Source: Streptococcus parasanguinis
GTDB taxonomy: Bacteria; Bacillota; Bacilli; Lactobacillales; Streptococcaceae
Length of the DNA stretch: 64,000 nt
Assembly (NCBI RefSeq): GCF_032163505.1
Contig: NZ_CP134147.1
Coordinates: forward strand, 1,392,501-1,456,500
Direction: 5' to 3'
The notes under the pieces are model-generated. The model ran no database searches, was not told the origin of the DNA, and saw only the letters and a program-made list of their open reading frames with translations. A program made the translations under genes and the position numbers. Numbering within the stretch: position 1 is the first letter of the stretch; every line of letters begins with the position of its first letter. This document shows, piece by piece, positions 19,544 to 27,285 of the stretch.

Positions 19544-20686
19544 TTATTCGCCCCAAACTTCAGCGACAATTTCCTTAATCAAACCGATTTTTTTCCATTG
19601 GTCTTCTTCTGTCAAAATGTTTCCTTCTTCTGTCGAAGCAAAGCCACACTGAGTAGACAGGTAAAGATTTTCCAACGGTACATACTGACTCGCTTCTTTA
19701 ATACGAGCAATCACTTCGTCCTTGTTCTCCAATTGACCACTCTTAGATGTCAAGAGGCCTAACACCACTCCTTTACCAGGGGTTACTTCCGCAAGTGGTT
19801 CAAAACCACCGGCACGATCGGTATCAAACTCAAGGAAGTAAGCATTGACCGCTTCTTCTCCAAGGAGTTCTTTGGCAATCGGCGCATAACCACCTGATGA
19901 AGCCCAAGTGGAATGGAAGTTCCCACGACAAACGTGCGTATTGACAGTTAAACCAGCTGGAACATGTTGGTAGACATCGTTGTTAAAGGTCAAGAAGAGA
20001 TCAGCGAGTTCTCGGCGAACCTCATCTTTTGACTTGCCTTGAGCTGCTCCCCAAGCCGTCAAGAAATTATCATCTACCAAGACACCCCACGTACAGTCAT
20101 CTACTTGAAGGGTCCGAAGTCCTGCATCATACAAATCTTGAATCACTTGAAGATAGGCTTGCTTGATATCTTCACGAACAGCCGCAAAATCAGGATAGAT
20201 GGTATTCAATTGTTCTACATGTTCTGCATCACGGATCAATTCAAAATAGAATTGCGCAGGAGCTGGAATGGTATATTTAGCCTCTACACCATCTACATCT
20301 GCCACAAGATCCCTCAAGAACTTGTAATGCTCTACAAATGGATGATTGGCTCCTGTGATTTTTCCAACTACAAGCGCTGAGTCCGCCTTGGTTGTTTCAT
20401 CATGGAATTGATAGCCTTGGGCAGCTTGGACATGATCAATGCCACCAAAGCCCCAGAAGAAATCCAAATGCCAATAAGCTCGGCGGAATTCTCCATCTGT
20501 TACTGACTTCAGACCAGCAGCAATTTCTTTTTCAACGAGGTCACGAATCGCCTGATCTTCTACTTTTGTTAAGTCAGCCTGACTGATTTTTCCAGCTGCG
20601 AAATCTTCACGAGCCTGAACCAAAGTAGCTGGACGAAGAAATGAACCAACATGGTCAACGCGATAAGGTGCATGTGCATGTGTCAA
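19544..20686 (-). CDS. MetE C-domain-like methyltransferase (YxjG/YxjH family)
   Basis: 380 residues corresponding to the catalytic half of cobalamin-independent methionine synthase. It opens with APYRVDHVGSFLRP. Zinc ligands are expected in NTHVCRGN and in the late STQCGFAST segment. It probably methylates homocysteine (or a related thiol) from a donor other than polyglutamyl-methyltetrahydrofolate. The start is TTG 20686 with GAGGG six bases upstream; no ATG occurs near the conserved N-terminus. First gene of an operon with the cyclase gene, behind a MET-box. Confidence 0.88.
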   Translation of the reverse strand: MTHAHAPYRVDHVGSFLRPATLVQAREDFAAGKISQADLTKVEDQAIRDLVEKEIAAGLKSVTDGEFRRAYWHLDFFWGFGGIDHVQAAQGYQFHDETTKADSALVVGKITGANHPFVEHYKFLRDLVADVDGVEAKYTIPAPAQFYFELIRDAEHVEQLNTIYPDFAAVREDIKQAYLQVIQDLYDAGLRTLQVDDCTWGVLVDDNFLTAWGAAQGKSKDEVRRELADLFLTFNNDVYQHVPAGLTVNTHVCRGNFHSTWASSGGYAPIAKELLGEEAVNAYFLEFDTDRAGGFEPLAEVTPGKGVVLGLLTSKSGQLENKDEVIARIKEASQYVPLENLYLSTQCGFASTEEGNILTEEDQWKKIGLIKEIVAEVWGE

Positions 20687-20735
20687 TATGAATCCCTCTT
20701 TCCTATAAGTTTTACATTAATTCATCAATGCAACC

Positions 20736-20764
20736 ATTATAGCAGTCCAATACTTGATAAACAA
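20736..20764 (-). promoter_or_regulatory. Promoter of the MetE-like/cyclase operon
   Basis: Minus strand: TTGTTT (-35), 17-base spacer, TGC-TATAAT-like -10 (TATAAT at 20736-20741). Confidence 0.75.
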
Positions 20765-20797
20765 GGGTTTGGGATAATCTAATATCCTTGATATCTA

Positions 20798-20814
20798 TAT
20801 AGTCTTAGACTATA
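20798..20814 (-). promoter_or_regulatory. MET-box (MtaR/MetR-type operator)
   Basis: TATAGTC-TTA-GACTATA, a perfect dyad with 7-base arms about 33 bases upstream of the -35. It resembles the streptococcal methionine LysR-regulator box (TATAGTTT-AAACTATA type), with a compensated T-A to C-G change in each arm. The position suits activation by a LysR-type regulator under methionine limitation. Confidence 0.7.
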
Positions 20815-20842
20815 ACAAAAAAAGAAGTCCTTGAAGGACCCC
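20814..20842 (-). terminator. Terminator of ydbC
   Basis: GTCCTT-C-AAGGAC hairpin followed by TTCTTTTTTTG on the minus strand. Confidence 0.7.
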
Positions 20843-20847
20843 TTTTC

Positions 20848-21060
20848 TTAATTTTTAAATGCATCGAGCATGACTTGGAACTCTTCGTTCGTGAGTGTAA
20901 TGCCTTTTCCCATCTTTGTATGGTCAGGACTCCAGGTCCGGATATCATACTTAGCAGGAGCACCATTAAAACTCACACGGTTCAATTCTTTGGTCCAACC
21001 CTTGTCGTTTTCTGACAAGACCAGTAAATGTTCTTCAATTTGGAATGAAAATTCTGCCAT
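20848..21060 (-). CDS. ydbC: YdbC-family PC4-like single-stranded DNA-binding protein
   Basis: The start is set at MAEFSFQIEEHLLVLS (21060), with AAGGAG seven bases upstream, giving 70 residues. The longer in-frame ORF has no such signal. The sequence fits the short YdbC family, related to the eukaryotic coactivator PC4, whose members bind single-stranded nucleic acid as dimers: GWTKELNRVSFNGAPAKYDI, then WSPDHTKMGKGITLTNEE. Likely nucleoid, repair or transcription-associated; the cellular role in streptococci is unknown. Confidence 0.85.
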   Translation of the reverse strand: MAEFSFQIEEHLLVLSENDKGWTKELNRVSFNGAPAKYDIRTWSPDHTKMGKGITLTNEEFQVMLDAFKN

Positions 21061-21098
21061 TTCACGACTCCTTTCTTGCCTTCTCATCTCTAATATTC

Positions 21099-21111
21099 GT
21101 AAATCATTTAC
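21099..21111. promoter_or_regulatory. Palindrome between divergent ydbC and the YolD-like gene
   Basis: GTAAAT-C-ATTTAC, overlapping the -35 of the rightward promoter. Candidate shared operator; no regulator is assignable. Confidence 0.35.
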
Positions 21112-21135
21112 AAAATCGTTGAAATTATCTATAAT
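21107..21135 (+). promoter_or_regulatory. Promoter of the YolD-like gene
   Basis: TTTACA, 17-base spacer, TATAAT, about 30 bases before ATG 21166. Confidence 0.7.
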
Positions 21136-21165
21136 ATATTGTATCAAGTTATGGAGAATTTAGCT

Positions 21166-21483
21166 ATGAAAAAATTTCTCGAGATCGTTAAAGACCGAGC
21201 AAATGAATTTTTCAATGGAAAAGTCAGTACCCCTGCCCCATTAGAAGATGAGAGAATTATTGACATCATTCAACAAGCATTGCGAAAAAAACAAGGGGTA
21301 CATGTTATTTTTTCAAACAAGAGTTTTACAGGCGATATTGTCAAGTATGACAAAGAACGCCGACAACTGATCGTGAAAAATTTCAAGAAGAGTATGTCCA
21401 CGATTATTCGGATTTCTGAGATCCAGAAAATCAGTTTAGTCCCCAATAATATTCGCATCGCCCAACAAAAAGGAGAGGTTTAA
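21166..21483 (+). CDS. Small protein, possibly YolD-like
   Basis: 105 residues from ATG 21166 (GGAG eight bases upstream); in-frame ATGs at 21139 and 21151 are less likely. The first half is charged and helical. The second half has alternating beta strands (VHVIFSNKSFTGDIVKYDKE, then LIVKNFKKSMSTIIRISEI), which recalls YolD-like Sm-fold proteins. YolD-like proteins often pair with a Y-family polymerase, but none is adjacent. The assignment is weak; treat it as a conserved hypothetical. Confidence 0.6.
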   Translation: MKKFLEIVKDRANEFFNGKVSTPAPLEDERIIDIIQQALRKKQGVHVIFSNKSFTGDIVKYDKERRQLIVKNFKKSMSTIIRISEIQKISLVPNNIRIAQQKGEV

Positions 21484-21500
21484 CCCTCTCTTTTTTTGTT
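21470..21500. terminator. Bidirectional terminator between the YolD-like gene and trhP2
   Basis: GGAGAGG-TTTAA-CCCTCTC with TTTTTTT to the right and, on the minus strand, CTTTTTG. It overlaps the stop codons of both convergent genes. Confidence 0.75.
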
Positions 21501-22785
21501 ATACTCGAACAGTTTTACTTGCCCCATCTTTTGAGTAGAGATTGATTAAACCTTCCTGGCAAGAACGAATCATATCTCCTGGCTTGACTTCTTGTGGAAC
21601 GGTGATCGTAAGAAGTTCCATCGGATTTGGTGCGCGATCAATCTTCACTCCATCCTTATCATGCAAGTCTTGGATCTGGCATTCAAAATGACGGAAGCCT
21701 GGTCCGTAGAATTCCACTTGGTCGCCTTCATTGATGACATTCCGTTGGCGAATTGTTGCAGTCATGGTAGATGGATCAAAGTCAACCACTTCTCCTACAA
21801 ATTTGTATTGAGGAATCTTACGACGTGCCCCAAACAATTGTTCATTTTCAGTCGGTGTTTGGTAGTAGAATCCAGTTGCTAATTCACGTTGAGCAACCTT
21901 CCACAATTCATTGATCAAATCATCCTTGATGGCATAAAAGGCTTCTGGACTTTCCATATAGGCATCACAAGCTGCCTTGTAACAGTTGGCTACTGTTGAT
22001 ACGTAATGAACAGATTTCATCCGGCCTTCAATCTTCAAGCTATCAACCCCATTGTCAATCATGTCTGGAATATTTTCGATCATACACATGTCCACGGCTG
22101 ACATAGAATATTCTTCCGGGACTTGTCCTTTGATACTCTTGCGTTCTTGGCCAAATGGCATATCGTAGAGATCGTATTTCCAACGGCAAGATTGAGAACA
22201 GCCACCACGGTTGGCATCCCGGTCAGACATGTGGTTAGAAAGGGTACAACGTCCGGAATAAGAAATACACATGGCTCCATGAACGAAGGCTTCGATCTCA
22301 AGATCGGTACGCTTACGGATCTCTGCCAACTCTTCCATGGATACCTCACGGGCCAAGACGACACGGGTCAAGCCATATTCTTTCCAGAAATGGAAGGTCT
22401 CCACATTGGTTGCAGAAGCTTGTGTAGACAAGTGAATATTGAGTCCAGGTGCATAGGTTGCACAGATTTCAATCAAGGCCGGGTCTGAAACGATCACGGC
22501 ATCAAGGCCCATATCCCGTAATTCACGGAACCATTCACCAGCCCCTTGTTCATTTCCCTCATGGGTCACCATGTTTGAAGCGACGTGCACATCCACTCCA
22601 CGGGCATGAGCATACTCAATTCCTTCACGAAGCTCATCCATGGTGAAGTTTCCGGCACGGCTACGCAAACCATAGGCTTGTCCACCAACGAACACAGCGT
22701 CTGCCCCATAATTAACGGCAACTTTTAATTTTTCTAATGTTCCAGCAGGTACCAAAACCTCTGGACGTTTTTTTGTATTTGTCAT
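21499..22785 (-). CDS. trhP2: tRNA 5-hydroxyuridine biogenesis protein TrhP2 (peptidase U32 family)
   Basis: 428 residues of the U32 family. Bacillus TrhP1/TrhP2 (YrrN/YrrO) are needed for prephenate-dependent 5-hydroxylation of U34 in tRNA, the first step to mo5U/cmo5U. The four-cysteine cluster typical of the family is visible: CISYSGRC, then GGCSQSCRWKY; it probably binds an Fe-S centre. The C-terminal domain (about 330-428) is the extra module of the long paralogue. It lies 96 bases downstream of trhP1 on the same strand with GGAG before the ATG. The older label 'protease' is probably wrong for this pair. Confidence 0.88.
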   Translation of the reverse strand: MTNTKKRPEVLVPAGTLEKLKVAVNYGADAVFVGGQAYGLRSRAGNFTMDELREGIEYAHARGVDVHVASNMVTHEGNEQGAGEWFRELRDMGLDAVIVSDPALIEICATYAPGLNIHLSTQASATNVETFHFWKEYGLTRVVLAREVSMEELAEIRKRTDLEIEAFVHGAMCISYSGRCTLSNHMSDRDANRGGCSQSCRWKYDLYDMPFGQERKSIKGQVPEEYSMSAVDMCMIENIPDMIDNGVDSLKIEGRMKSVHYVSTVANCYKAACDAYMESPEAFYAIKDDLINELWKVAQRELATGFYYQTPTENEQLFGARRKIPQYKFVGEVVDFDPSTMTATIRQRNVINEGDQVEFYGPGFRHFECQIQDLHDKDGVKIDRAPNPMELLTITVPQEVKPGDMIRSCQEGLINLYSKDGASKTVRV

Positions 22786-22823
22786 GTTTTCTCCAATTTA
22801 CAAGATTGTCGATATGATGAATA

Positions 22824-22868
22824 GCCTCTTCGTTCCCTGAAAAAGGAAAACTCACAAACGAAGAAGCC
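22824..22868 (-). other. Stem-loop between trhP1 and trhP2
   Basis: On the minus strand GGCTTCTTCGTT pairs with AACGAAGAGGCT across a 21-base loop. It is not followed by a T-run, so it is more likely an mRNA processing or stability element inside the operon than a terminator. Confidence 0.4.
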
Positions 22869-22881
22869 CTAGTATTATTTG

Positions 22882-23811
22882 TTATTTTACACGATCTGGT
22901 TCATAATCATAGAAACCAGTATCCAAACCACGATTAGCTGGATGTAATTTGCGGATTTCTTCATCAAACAGATAGGCTTGATCCTGTGTAAATGTTCCAT
23001 TTTGAATCAAATCACGGGCCTTGACAAAGTACTCTGTAATCTTGACAAAGTTTTCACCCGGACAGTAGACACCATCGAGTTTCCAATGATCAAAGCCATG
23101 TTCTACCAACTCAGACAATTTGGTCATCATATTCAAGTCATTATTTGAGAAGATATGGGTTCCATGTTTGTCTTCATAGACTGAATAATGGGAATTGGGA
23201 TCTCCTGGTTCTGCTAAGAACAGATCGCGATCTTTGGTCACAGATTCTTCTGTCTTGATAAAGTTGTAATAATTCTGAAGAAGAGGTCGTTTCGAATGGT
23301 GGATAATGCTAGCACCATAGACCAAGACTTCTGCTGGAATCTGAAGATTCTCAGCCATTACGAATAATTCGGCAGATGGAATCTCACGAGCCAAAACAGC
23401 CTCAGAAGCTCCTGCTTGTTTTCCCCAGAAATTGATCTGGCGACTAGAAGTAACCATGGTTGATGCATCGTAGATGGTTTTGAATGGATAGCCATCTCGT
23501 TTCAAGACATAAAAAACGCCCGCATCTCCGACAGTAATATAATCAGCCTGAATTTCCTTTAGAAAATCTAGGAAAGGCTTGATTGAATCCATCATCGATT
23601 GGTGCATGAGTGCATTTACAGCTACTGTCAATTCTATACCAGCAGCATGGACCAGTTGGGCAATTCGATTTATTTCGTCATAGCTTAAAGTTTGAGGCAA
23701 TCGTAATCCGTAGTCTTTTTCACCGACATAGATTCGGTCAACCCCTGCATCAATCAGGGCTTGCGCTTGCTCAACACTCTCTGCTGTTGCTGTAATAATA
23801 ATATTTTTCAT
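22882..23811 (-). CDS. trhP1: tRNA 5-hydroxyuridine biogenesis protein TrhP1 (peptidase U32 family)
   Basis: 309 residues, the short U32 paralogue that pairs with TrhP2 (YrrN/YrrO type in Bacillus). A TIM-barrel-like start (AQALIDAGVDRIYVGEKDYGLR) is followed by VYGASIIHHSKRPLLQNYYNF, where the long form has its first cysteines; this copy lacks the full cluster, as usual for the short partner. First gene of the pair. There is no Shine-Dalgarno in the six bases between the -10 box and the ATG, so it may be translated from a leaderless mRNA. Confidence 0.86.
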   Translation of the reverse strand: MKNIIITATAESVEQAQALIDAGVDRIYVGEKDYGLRLPQTLSYDEINRIAQLVHAAGIELTVAVNALMHQSMMDSIKPFLDFLKEIQADYITVGDAGVFYVLKRDGYPFKTIYDASTMVTSSRQINFWGKQAGASEAVLAREIPSAELFVMAENLQIPAEVLVYGASIIHHSKRPLLQNYYNFIKTEESVTKDRDLFLAEPGDPNSHYSVYEDKHGTHIFSNNDLNMMTKLSELVEHGFDHWKLDGVYCPGENFVKITEYFVKARDLIQNGTFTQDQAYLFDEEIRKLHPANRGLDTGFYDYEPDRVK

Positions 23812-23817
23812 AGAACC

Positions 23818-23826
23818 ATTATAACA
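23818..23826 (-). promoter_or_regulatory. Extended -10 of trhP1, possibly leaderless
   Basis: Minus strand TGT-TATAAT followed by only GGTTCT before the ATG at 23811. Confidence 0.55.
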
Positions 23827-23940
23827 AAAATTCCGATATTCTAGAAAAATTTATTCATTTTGTAAAATTTGTAACATTTTTGTAACATTTATATACCTGA
23901 ATTCATGATAGAATAATAGAGTACTGTTAGGAGAGAGAAA

Positions 23941-24234
23941 ATGCCCGTAAGAAATTTAAGACACTATAATGAAGAATTCGATTATATCGAATTAACCAAA
24001 CAAACCCAAGAAACCCCTATTCAGGACTATGCTCCTGAAGTTGAACCCGCACCTCAATTAAGTGAATTGCTATATTTTTTAAATATCGCTATTTTCTGTG
24101 TGTTGACGGTTGTATTTAGTTTTGTCTTTTTAGCAACAAAAATGAATACTTTCTTTGCGTTTGCTTTAGCGATTGGTTCTAGCTTTGCTAGTATTCAAGG
24201 GTTCCGAATTTACTACAATAAACGAAAAAAATAA
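23941..24234 (+). CDS. DUF3270-family small membrane protein
   Basis: 97 residues: an acidic cytoplasmic N-terminus (about 1-45), two hydrophobic helices (about 47-70 and 72-90) with a short turn, and a basic tail YYNKRKK. It fits the streptococcal DUF3270 family, function unknown. AGGAGAGAG precedes the ATG and TGA-TAGAAT (about 23907) is a likely extended -10. Just upstream are three near-repeats of TTTGTAA (23853-23890), a possible regulatory array. Confidence 0.8.
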   Translation: MPVRNLRHYNEEFDYIELTKQTQETPIQDYAPEVEPAPQLSELLYFLNIAIFCVLTVVFSFVFLATKMNTFFAFALAIGSSFASIQGFRIYYNKRKK

Positions 24235-24260
24235 AAATCAGGTTCGCCTGATTTTTTTTA
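24235..24260 (+). terminator. Terminator of the DUF3270 gene
   Basis: AAATCAGG-TTCG-CCTGATTT hairpin with a stable UUCG tetraloop and a T-run. Confidence 0.9.
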
Positions 24261-24295
24261 TTTACTCGAATTTTTTTAATTCCTAAGTTGTCAAA

Positions 24296-24394
24296 TTAAG
24301 TTAGACTTTTCATGTAACTCAGAAAAAATTGGTATGGTGTTTGATAATTCAAAGGCTTCCTAGGAATTCTATAAGAATAAATACTTTTTATGAG
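24296..24394 (-). pseudogene. Remnant of an IS30-type transposase (C-terminus)
   Basis: Read on the minus strand, the DNA ends in RIPRKPLNYQTPYQFF followed by LSYMKSLT and a stop. The pattern (R)PRK-x-L-x-Y-x-TP-x-x-x-F is the usual C-terminus of IS30-family transposases (DDE domain end). Upstream the resemblance is lost within about ten codons, where repeat copy B begins. No ends or remaining catalytic core were found, so this is a fossil. Confidence 0.55.
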
Positions 24395-24417
24395 TTAAAG
24401 TTATTCAATGATCTTTT

Positions 24418-24555
24418 GAAACTTTCCGCCGTGAGAAAAGTGCCTGAAACAATTATGTTTCAGGCACTCGGGAGTTTTGAAACTTTAGGTTCAAAACTAA
24501 GTCATGGAACTTCTTTGAAGTTCGCTGACGTCCGTACTCACTTAAGGAAAGTTTC
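24418..24555. repeat. 138-bp structured repeat, copy B
   Basis: GAAACTTTCC and GGAAAGTTTC form perfect terminal inverted repeats. Hairpins inside: TGCCTGAAAC/GTTTCAGGCA, AGTTTTGAA/TTCAAAACT and GAACTTC/GAAGTTC. Inverted relative to copy A and the same length. The central hairpin differs from that of copy A by paired, compensating bases at the stem foot (TGCC/GGCA versus TTCC/GGAA), which argues that the RNA or cruciform structure is maintained. Confidence 0.85.
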
Positions 24556-24579
24556 TAAGATGAATTTATCTTCAATCTG

Positions 24580-24607
24580 AAAAGAGGCTCACTGAGCCTC
24601 ATTTTTT
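24580..24607 (-). terminator. Terminator of the hprK-lgt operon
   Basis: GAGGCTCA-G-TGAGCCTC hairpin with TTTTCAG on the minus strand (and ATTTTTTA on the plus strand). Confidence 0.75.
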
Positions 24608-25064
24608 ATGCTTCTTTTGTTTCTTCTTCAGCTGCTTCTTCAGAATTTTTTTCATCCAATTCTAAAACGATGTCTTCTGATTCTGTTTGTTTGCGAATGG
24701 ATTGAACCAAGTCATTGCCACTTAGATTTTCTTTTTGAAGTTTATCCTTAAATGAGTGATAGACTTCTTGAGATTTTTCAACCACATCTTGCGTCTTTTC
24801 TTTGACAGATTCCAAAACAGTTCCTGTCGTAATTTCTCCAGAACCAACTTTTTCTTTGGTTTGTTGGATCACTTCTGCTGCTTGTTTTGAAACATCCTTA
24901 GCAGTTTGTTTCACCGATTCATGTACTTCTTGAGGATCTTCTTGATAATCTTTTACGAAGCGCACCACTTTTTTAGTGACTTTCTTTCCTTGCTCTGTTG
25001 ATAAATAGTAGGCTGCTGAAGCACCTGAAATCACACCAATTAATAAACTAGATAAACGTCCCAT
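24606..25064 (-). CDS. YtxH-domain stress-type protein
   Basis: 152 residues. A short Gly/Ala-rich helix (LLIGVISGASAAYYLST, residues 7-23) followed by basic GKKVTKKV is the YtxH start. The rest is a long, charged amphipathic helix of the apolipoprotein/LEA kind (repeated TKEKV, VKEKTQDVVEKS) and an acidic tail. Homologues are annotated general stress proteins; no enzymatic motif. It follows the DUF948 gene by 14 bases, a pairing often seen in Gram-positives. Confidence 0.85.
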   Translation of the reverse strand: MGRLSSLLIGVISGASAAYYLSTEQGKKVTKKVVRFVKDYQEDPQEVHESVKQTAKDVSKQAAEVIQQTKEKVGSGEITTGTVLESVKEKTQDVVEKSQEVYHSFKDKLQKENLSGNDLVQSIRKQTESEDIVLELDEKNSEEAAEEETKEA

Positions 25065-25078
25065 ATTCTTCCTCGATT

Positions 25079-25462
25079 CTATTTAAATAATTTTGAAGCC
25101 ATCTTAATCGCTTTTAATCCGATAGAGGCTTTCACTGTTTTTCCACCAGCTGACACTGCTTTGGAACCTAATTGACGGGCTTGATCATTCAAATCTGAAA
25201 CAGACTCTGAAAGATCCGCTACGGCTGTAAAGAGTGGGTCAATCGTTGCAACTTTTTGATTCAAATCATCCGTTAAAACATTGACTTTTGCCAATAGATC
25301 ATTGGTCTGATGCAAGGTGACATTGACATCTGATGTCAAAACTTGGATGGTTTTTTGCGTCTCATCTACAACTTTTCCAATCTTTGAGAGGAAAAAAATC
25401 ATATAAATGACAAGCGCTACTAAGGCAAGGCCTAAGAGGCCGTAGGCAATTTCAATAAACAT
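25079..25462 (-). CDS. DUF948 membrane-anchored coiled-coil protein
   Basis: 127 residues: an N-terminal membrane helix (about 5-27) then a predicted coiled coil (VDETQKTIQVLTSDVNVTLHQTNDLLAKV). This is the methyl-accepting-chemotaxis-like pattern of DUF948. It starts 3 bases after the lgt stop with AAGGAG inside the intergenic junction. Function unknown; probably acts at the membrane with the YtxH partner. Confidence 0.85.
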   Translation of the reverse strand: MFIEIAYGLLGLALVALVIYMIFFLSKIGKVVDETQKTIQVLTSDVNVTLHQTNDLLAKVNVLTDDLNQKVATIDPLFTAVADLSESVSDLNDQARQLGSKAVSAGGKTVKASIGLKAIKMASKLFK

Positions 25463-25465
25463 ATA

Positions 25466-26248
25466 TTACTCCTTTGCTTCTACATAATAAGGGGCTTTTT
25501 TGCGACGTTGGTAGATGATGATGGCGAGTCCAACTAGAATCAGGATCATCGACAACCACTGGGAAACACGTAAGCCCGCAAACATCAGGCTATCTGTCCG
25601 CATTCCTTCGATGATCATCCGACCAAAACCATACCAGATAAGGTAAAAGGCTGTGATCTCACCTTGTCGCAAAAATTGTGGCTTCCTACGAAGAATCAAG
25701 ATCAAGAGAAAACCTAGCAGATTCCAACTGGATTCATATAAGAACGTTGGCTGACGGTAACTACCATCTATATACATTTGATCTCGAATAAAAGAGGGCA
25801 GGTAGTTGAGACTTTTAACAGCAGCTCCATAAGCTTCCTGGTTAAAGAAGTTTCCCCAGCGACCAATACTCTGTGCAATCATGACGCTTGGGGCCGCAAT
25901 ATCTAAGAAATCAATTGGCTCAATCAAGCGTCTACGAGAGAATAGATAGAGGACAAGGGCACCTGTCAAGAGGCCACCATAAATCGCGATTCCTCCGTTC
26001 CAGATCGCAAAAATCTCACTAAGATGCTGGCTATAGTAACCCCATTCGAAAATAACGTAATAGAGTCTGGCCCCCACAATCGCAAGAGGAAAGGCAATCA
26101 AAATGAAATCAATGATATCATCTGGATCAATTTTCTTACGAGGTGCTTCTTTCATAGAAAGATAAACGGCTAGAATCAAGCCAGAGACAATACAAATTGC
26201 GTACCAACGAATACTGATCGGACCTAATTGAAGGGCTACTGGATTCAT
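25466..26248 (-). CDS. lgt: Prolipoprotein diacylglyceryl transferase
   Basis: 260 residues, about seven membrane helices. It transfers diacylglycerol from phosphatidylglycerol to the lipobox cysteine of prelipoproteins. The Lgt signature is intact as [13 protein letters not shown] (about residues 134-146); [14 protein letters not shown] and the late [17 protein letters not shown] also fit. Its ATG overlaps the hprK stop (ATGA), a coupling conserved in streptococci. Confidence 0.97.
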   Translation of the reverse strand: MNPVALQLGPISIRWYAICIVSGLILAVYLSMKEAPRKKIDPDDIIDFILIAFPLAIVGARLYYVIFEWGYYSQHLSEIFAIWNGGIAIYGGLLTGALVLYLFSRRRLIEPIDFLDIAAPSVMIAQSIGRWGNFFNQEAYGAAVKSLNYLPSFIRDQMYIDGSYRQPTFLYESSWNLLGFLLILILRRKPQFLRQGEITAFYLIWYGFGRMIIEGMRTDSLMFAGLRVSQWLSMILILVGLAIIIYQRRKKAPYYVEAKE

Positions 26249-27177
26249 TCCTTCACCTCATTTTGACTAATCAACTGGGACAGACGTTCTTCAAAGGTTT
26301 TAGTGGCATCATAGCCCATTTCTTTGGCACGAACATTCATCGCCGCTGCTTCGATCACGACCGAAATGTTCCGTCCAGTCTTCACAGGGATGCGAATCCG
26401 AGGAATAGTCACGCCACCGATTTCCAATTCTTCTGCATTATTACCTAGACGATCATAAACCTGATCCTTAGCATAATTTTCCAAGTAAACGGCGATTTGG
26501 ACTTGTGAAGAATCCTTGACAGCACTCGCACCGTAAAGACTCATGACATCGATAATCCCGACACCACGGATCTCTAGTAAGTGGCGTAGGATTTCAGCTG
26601 GCTCTCCCCAAAGGGTCATCTCGTCTCTCGCATAGATATCAACTCGGTCATCTGCTACGAGGCGGTGACCCCGCTTGACAAGTTCCAGACCTGTCTCGCT
26701 TTTCCCGATTCCGCTATCTCCTTGGATCAAGACACCCATCCCATAAATATCCATCAAGACACCGTGTACACTCGTACGTTCTGCTAGGCGACTATCCAAA
26801 TAGCTAGAAAGTTCTCCAGATAAACGACTCGTTGCAACATTGCTCTTCAAAATGGCTAGTTGCTTCTCTTCAGCAGCTCGCAACATTTCTTCTGGAATTT
26901 CTAAATTCCTCGCGACAATGATGACAGGTGTCTCTGGCTGGAACATCTTGCGCAGGACCTGATGACGGTTGTGAGAGCTCATCTTCACCAGGTAGGACCA
27001 TTCTTTCATTCCTACAAGCTGAATCCGCTCAGGTGTGTAATAGTCGAAATAGCCCGTCATTTCAAGACCTGGACGTGAAATGTCCGCAGTCGTAATTTCC
27101 TTGCTTAAGAGGCTATCATCCCCATAAACAACCGATAGACGAAGCTTTTCCTGTAGATCGCGAACAGTAACTGCCAT
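26245..27177 (-). CDS. hprK: HPr kinase/phosphorylase
   Basis: The start is placed at [15 protein letters not shown] (27177), with GGGAGA upstream, giving 310 residues. This bifunctional enzyme phosphorylates HPr at Ser46 and removes the phosphate, which makes HPr the corepressor of CcpA; ccpA itself is at 55464-56468. Walker A is [15 protein letters not shown] and the HprK signature is [15 protein letters not shown]. First gene of hprK-lgt-DUF948-ytxH. Confidence 0.97.
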   Translation of the reverse strand: MAVTVRDLQEKLRLSVVYGDDSLLSKEITTADISRPGLEMTGYFDYYTPERIQLVGMKEWSYLVKMSSHNRHQVLRKMFQPETPVIIVARNLEIPEEMLRAAEEKQLAILKSNVATSRLSGELSSYLDSRLAERTSVHGVLMDIYGMGVLIQGDSGIGKSETGLELVKRGHRLVADDRVDIYARDEMTLWGEPAEILRHLLEIRGVGIIDVMSLYGASAVKDSSQVQIAVYLENYAKDQVYDRLGNNAEELEIGGVTIPRIRIPVKTGRNISVVIEAAAMNVRAKEMGYDATKTFEERLSQLISQNEVKE

Positions 27178-27206
27178 ATCATTCTCCCTTTTCAAATTCT
27201 CTCTCT

Positions 27207-27215
27207 ATTATAGCA
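27207..27215 (-). promoter_or_regulatory. Extended -10 of the hprK operon
   Basis: TGC-TATAAT on the minus strand about 30 bases before the hprK ATG; no clear -35. Confidence 0.55.
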
Positions 27216-27285
27216 GATTTTCTCTTCAGACGAGAGCCTGAAGTGTCATTTGAAAGATCCATTTTCAACTCCTTTTTAAGGCAAG

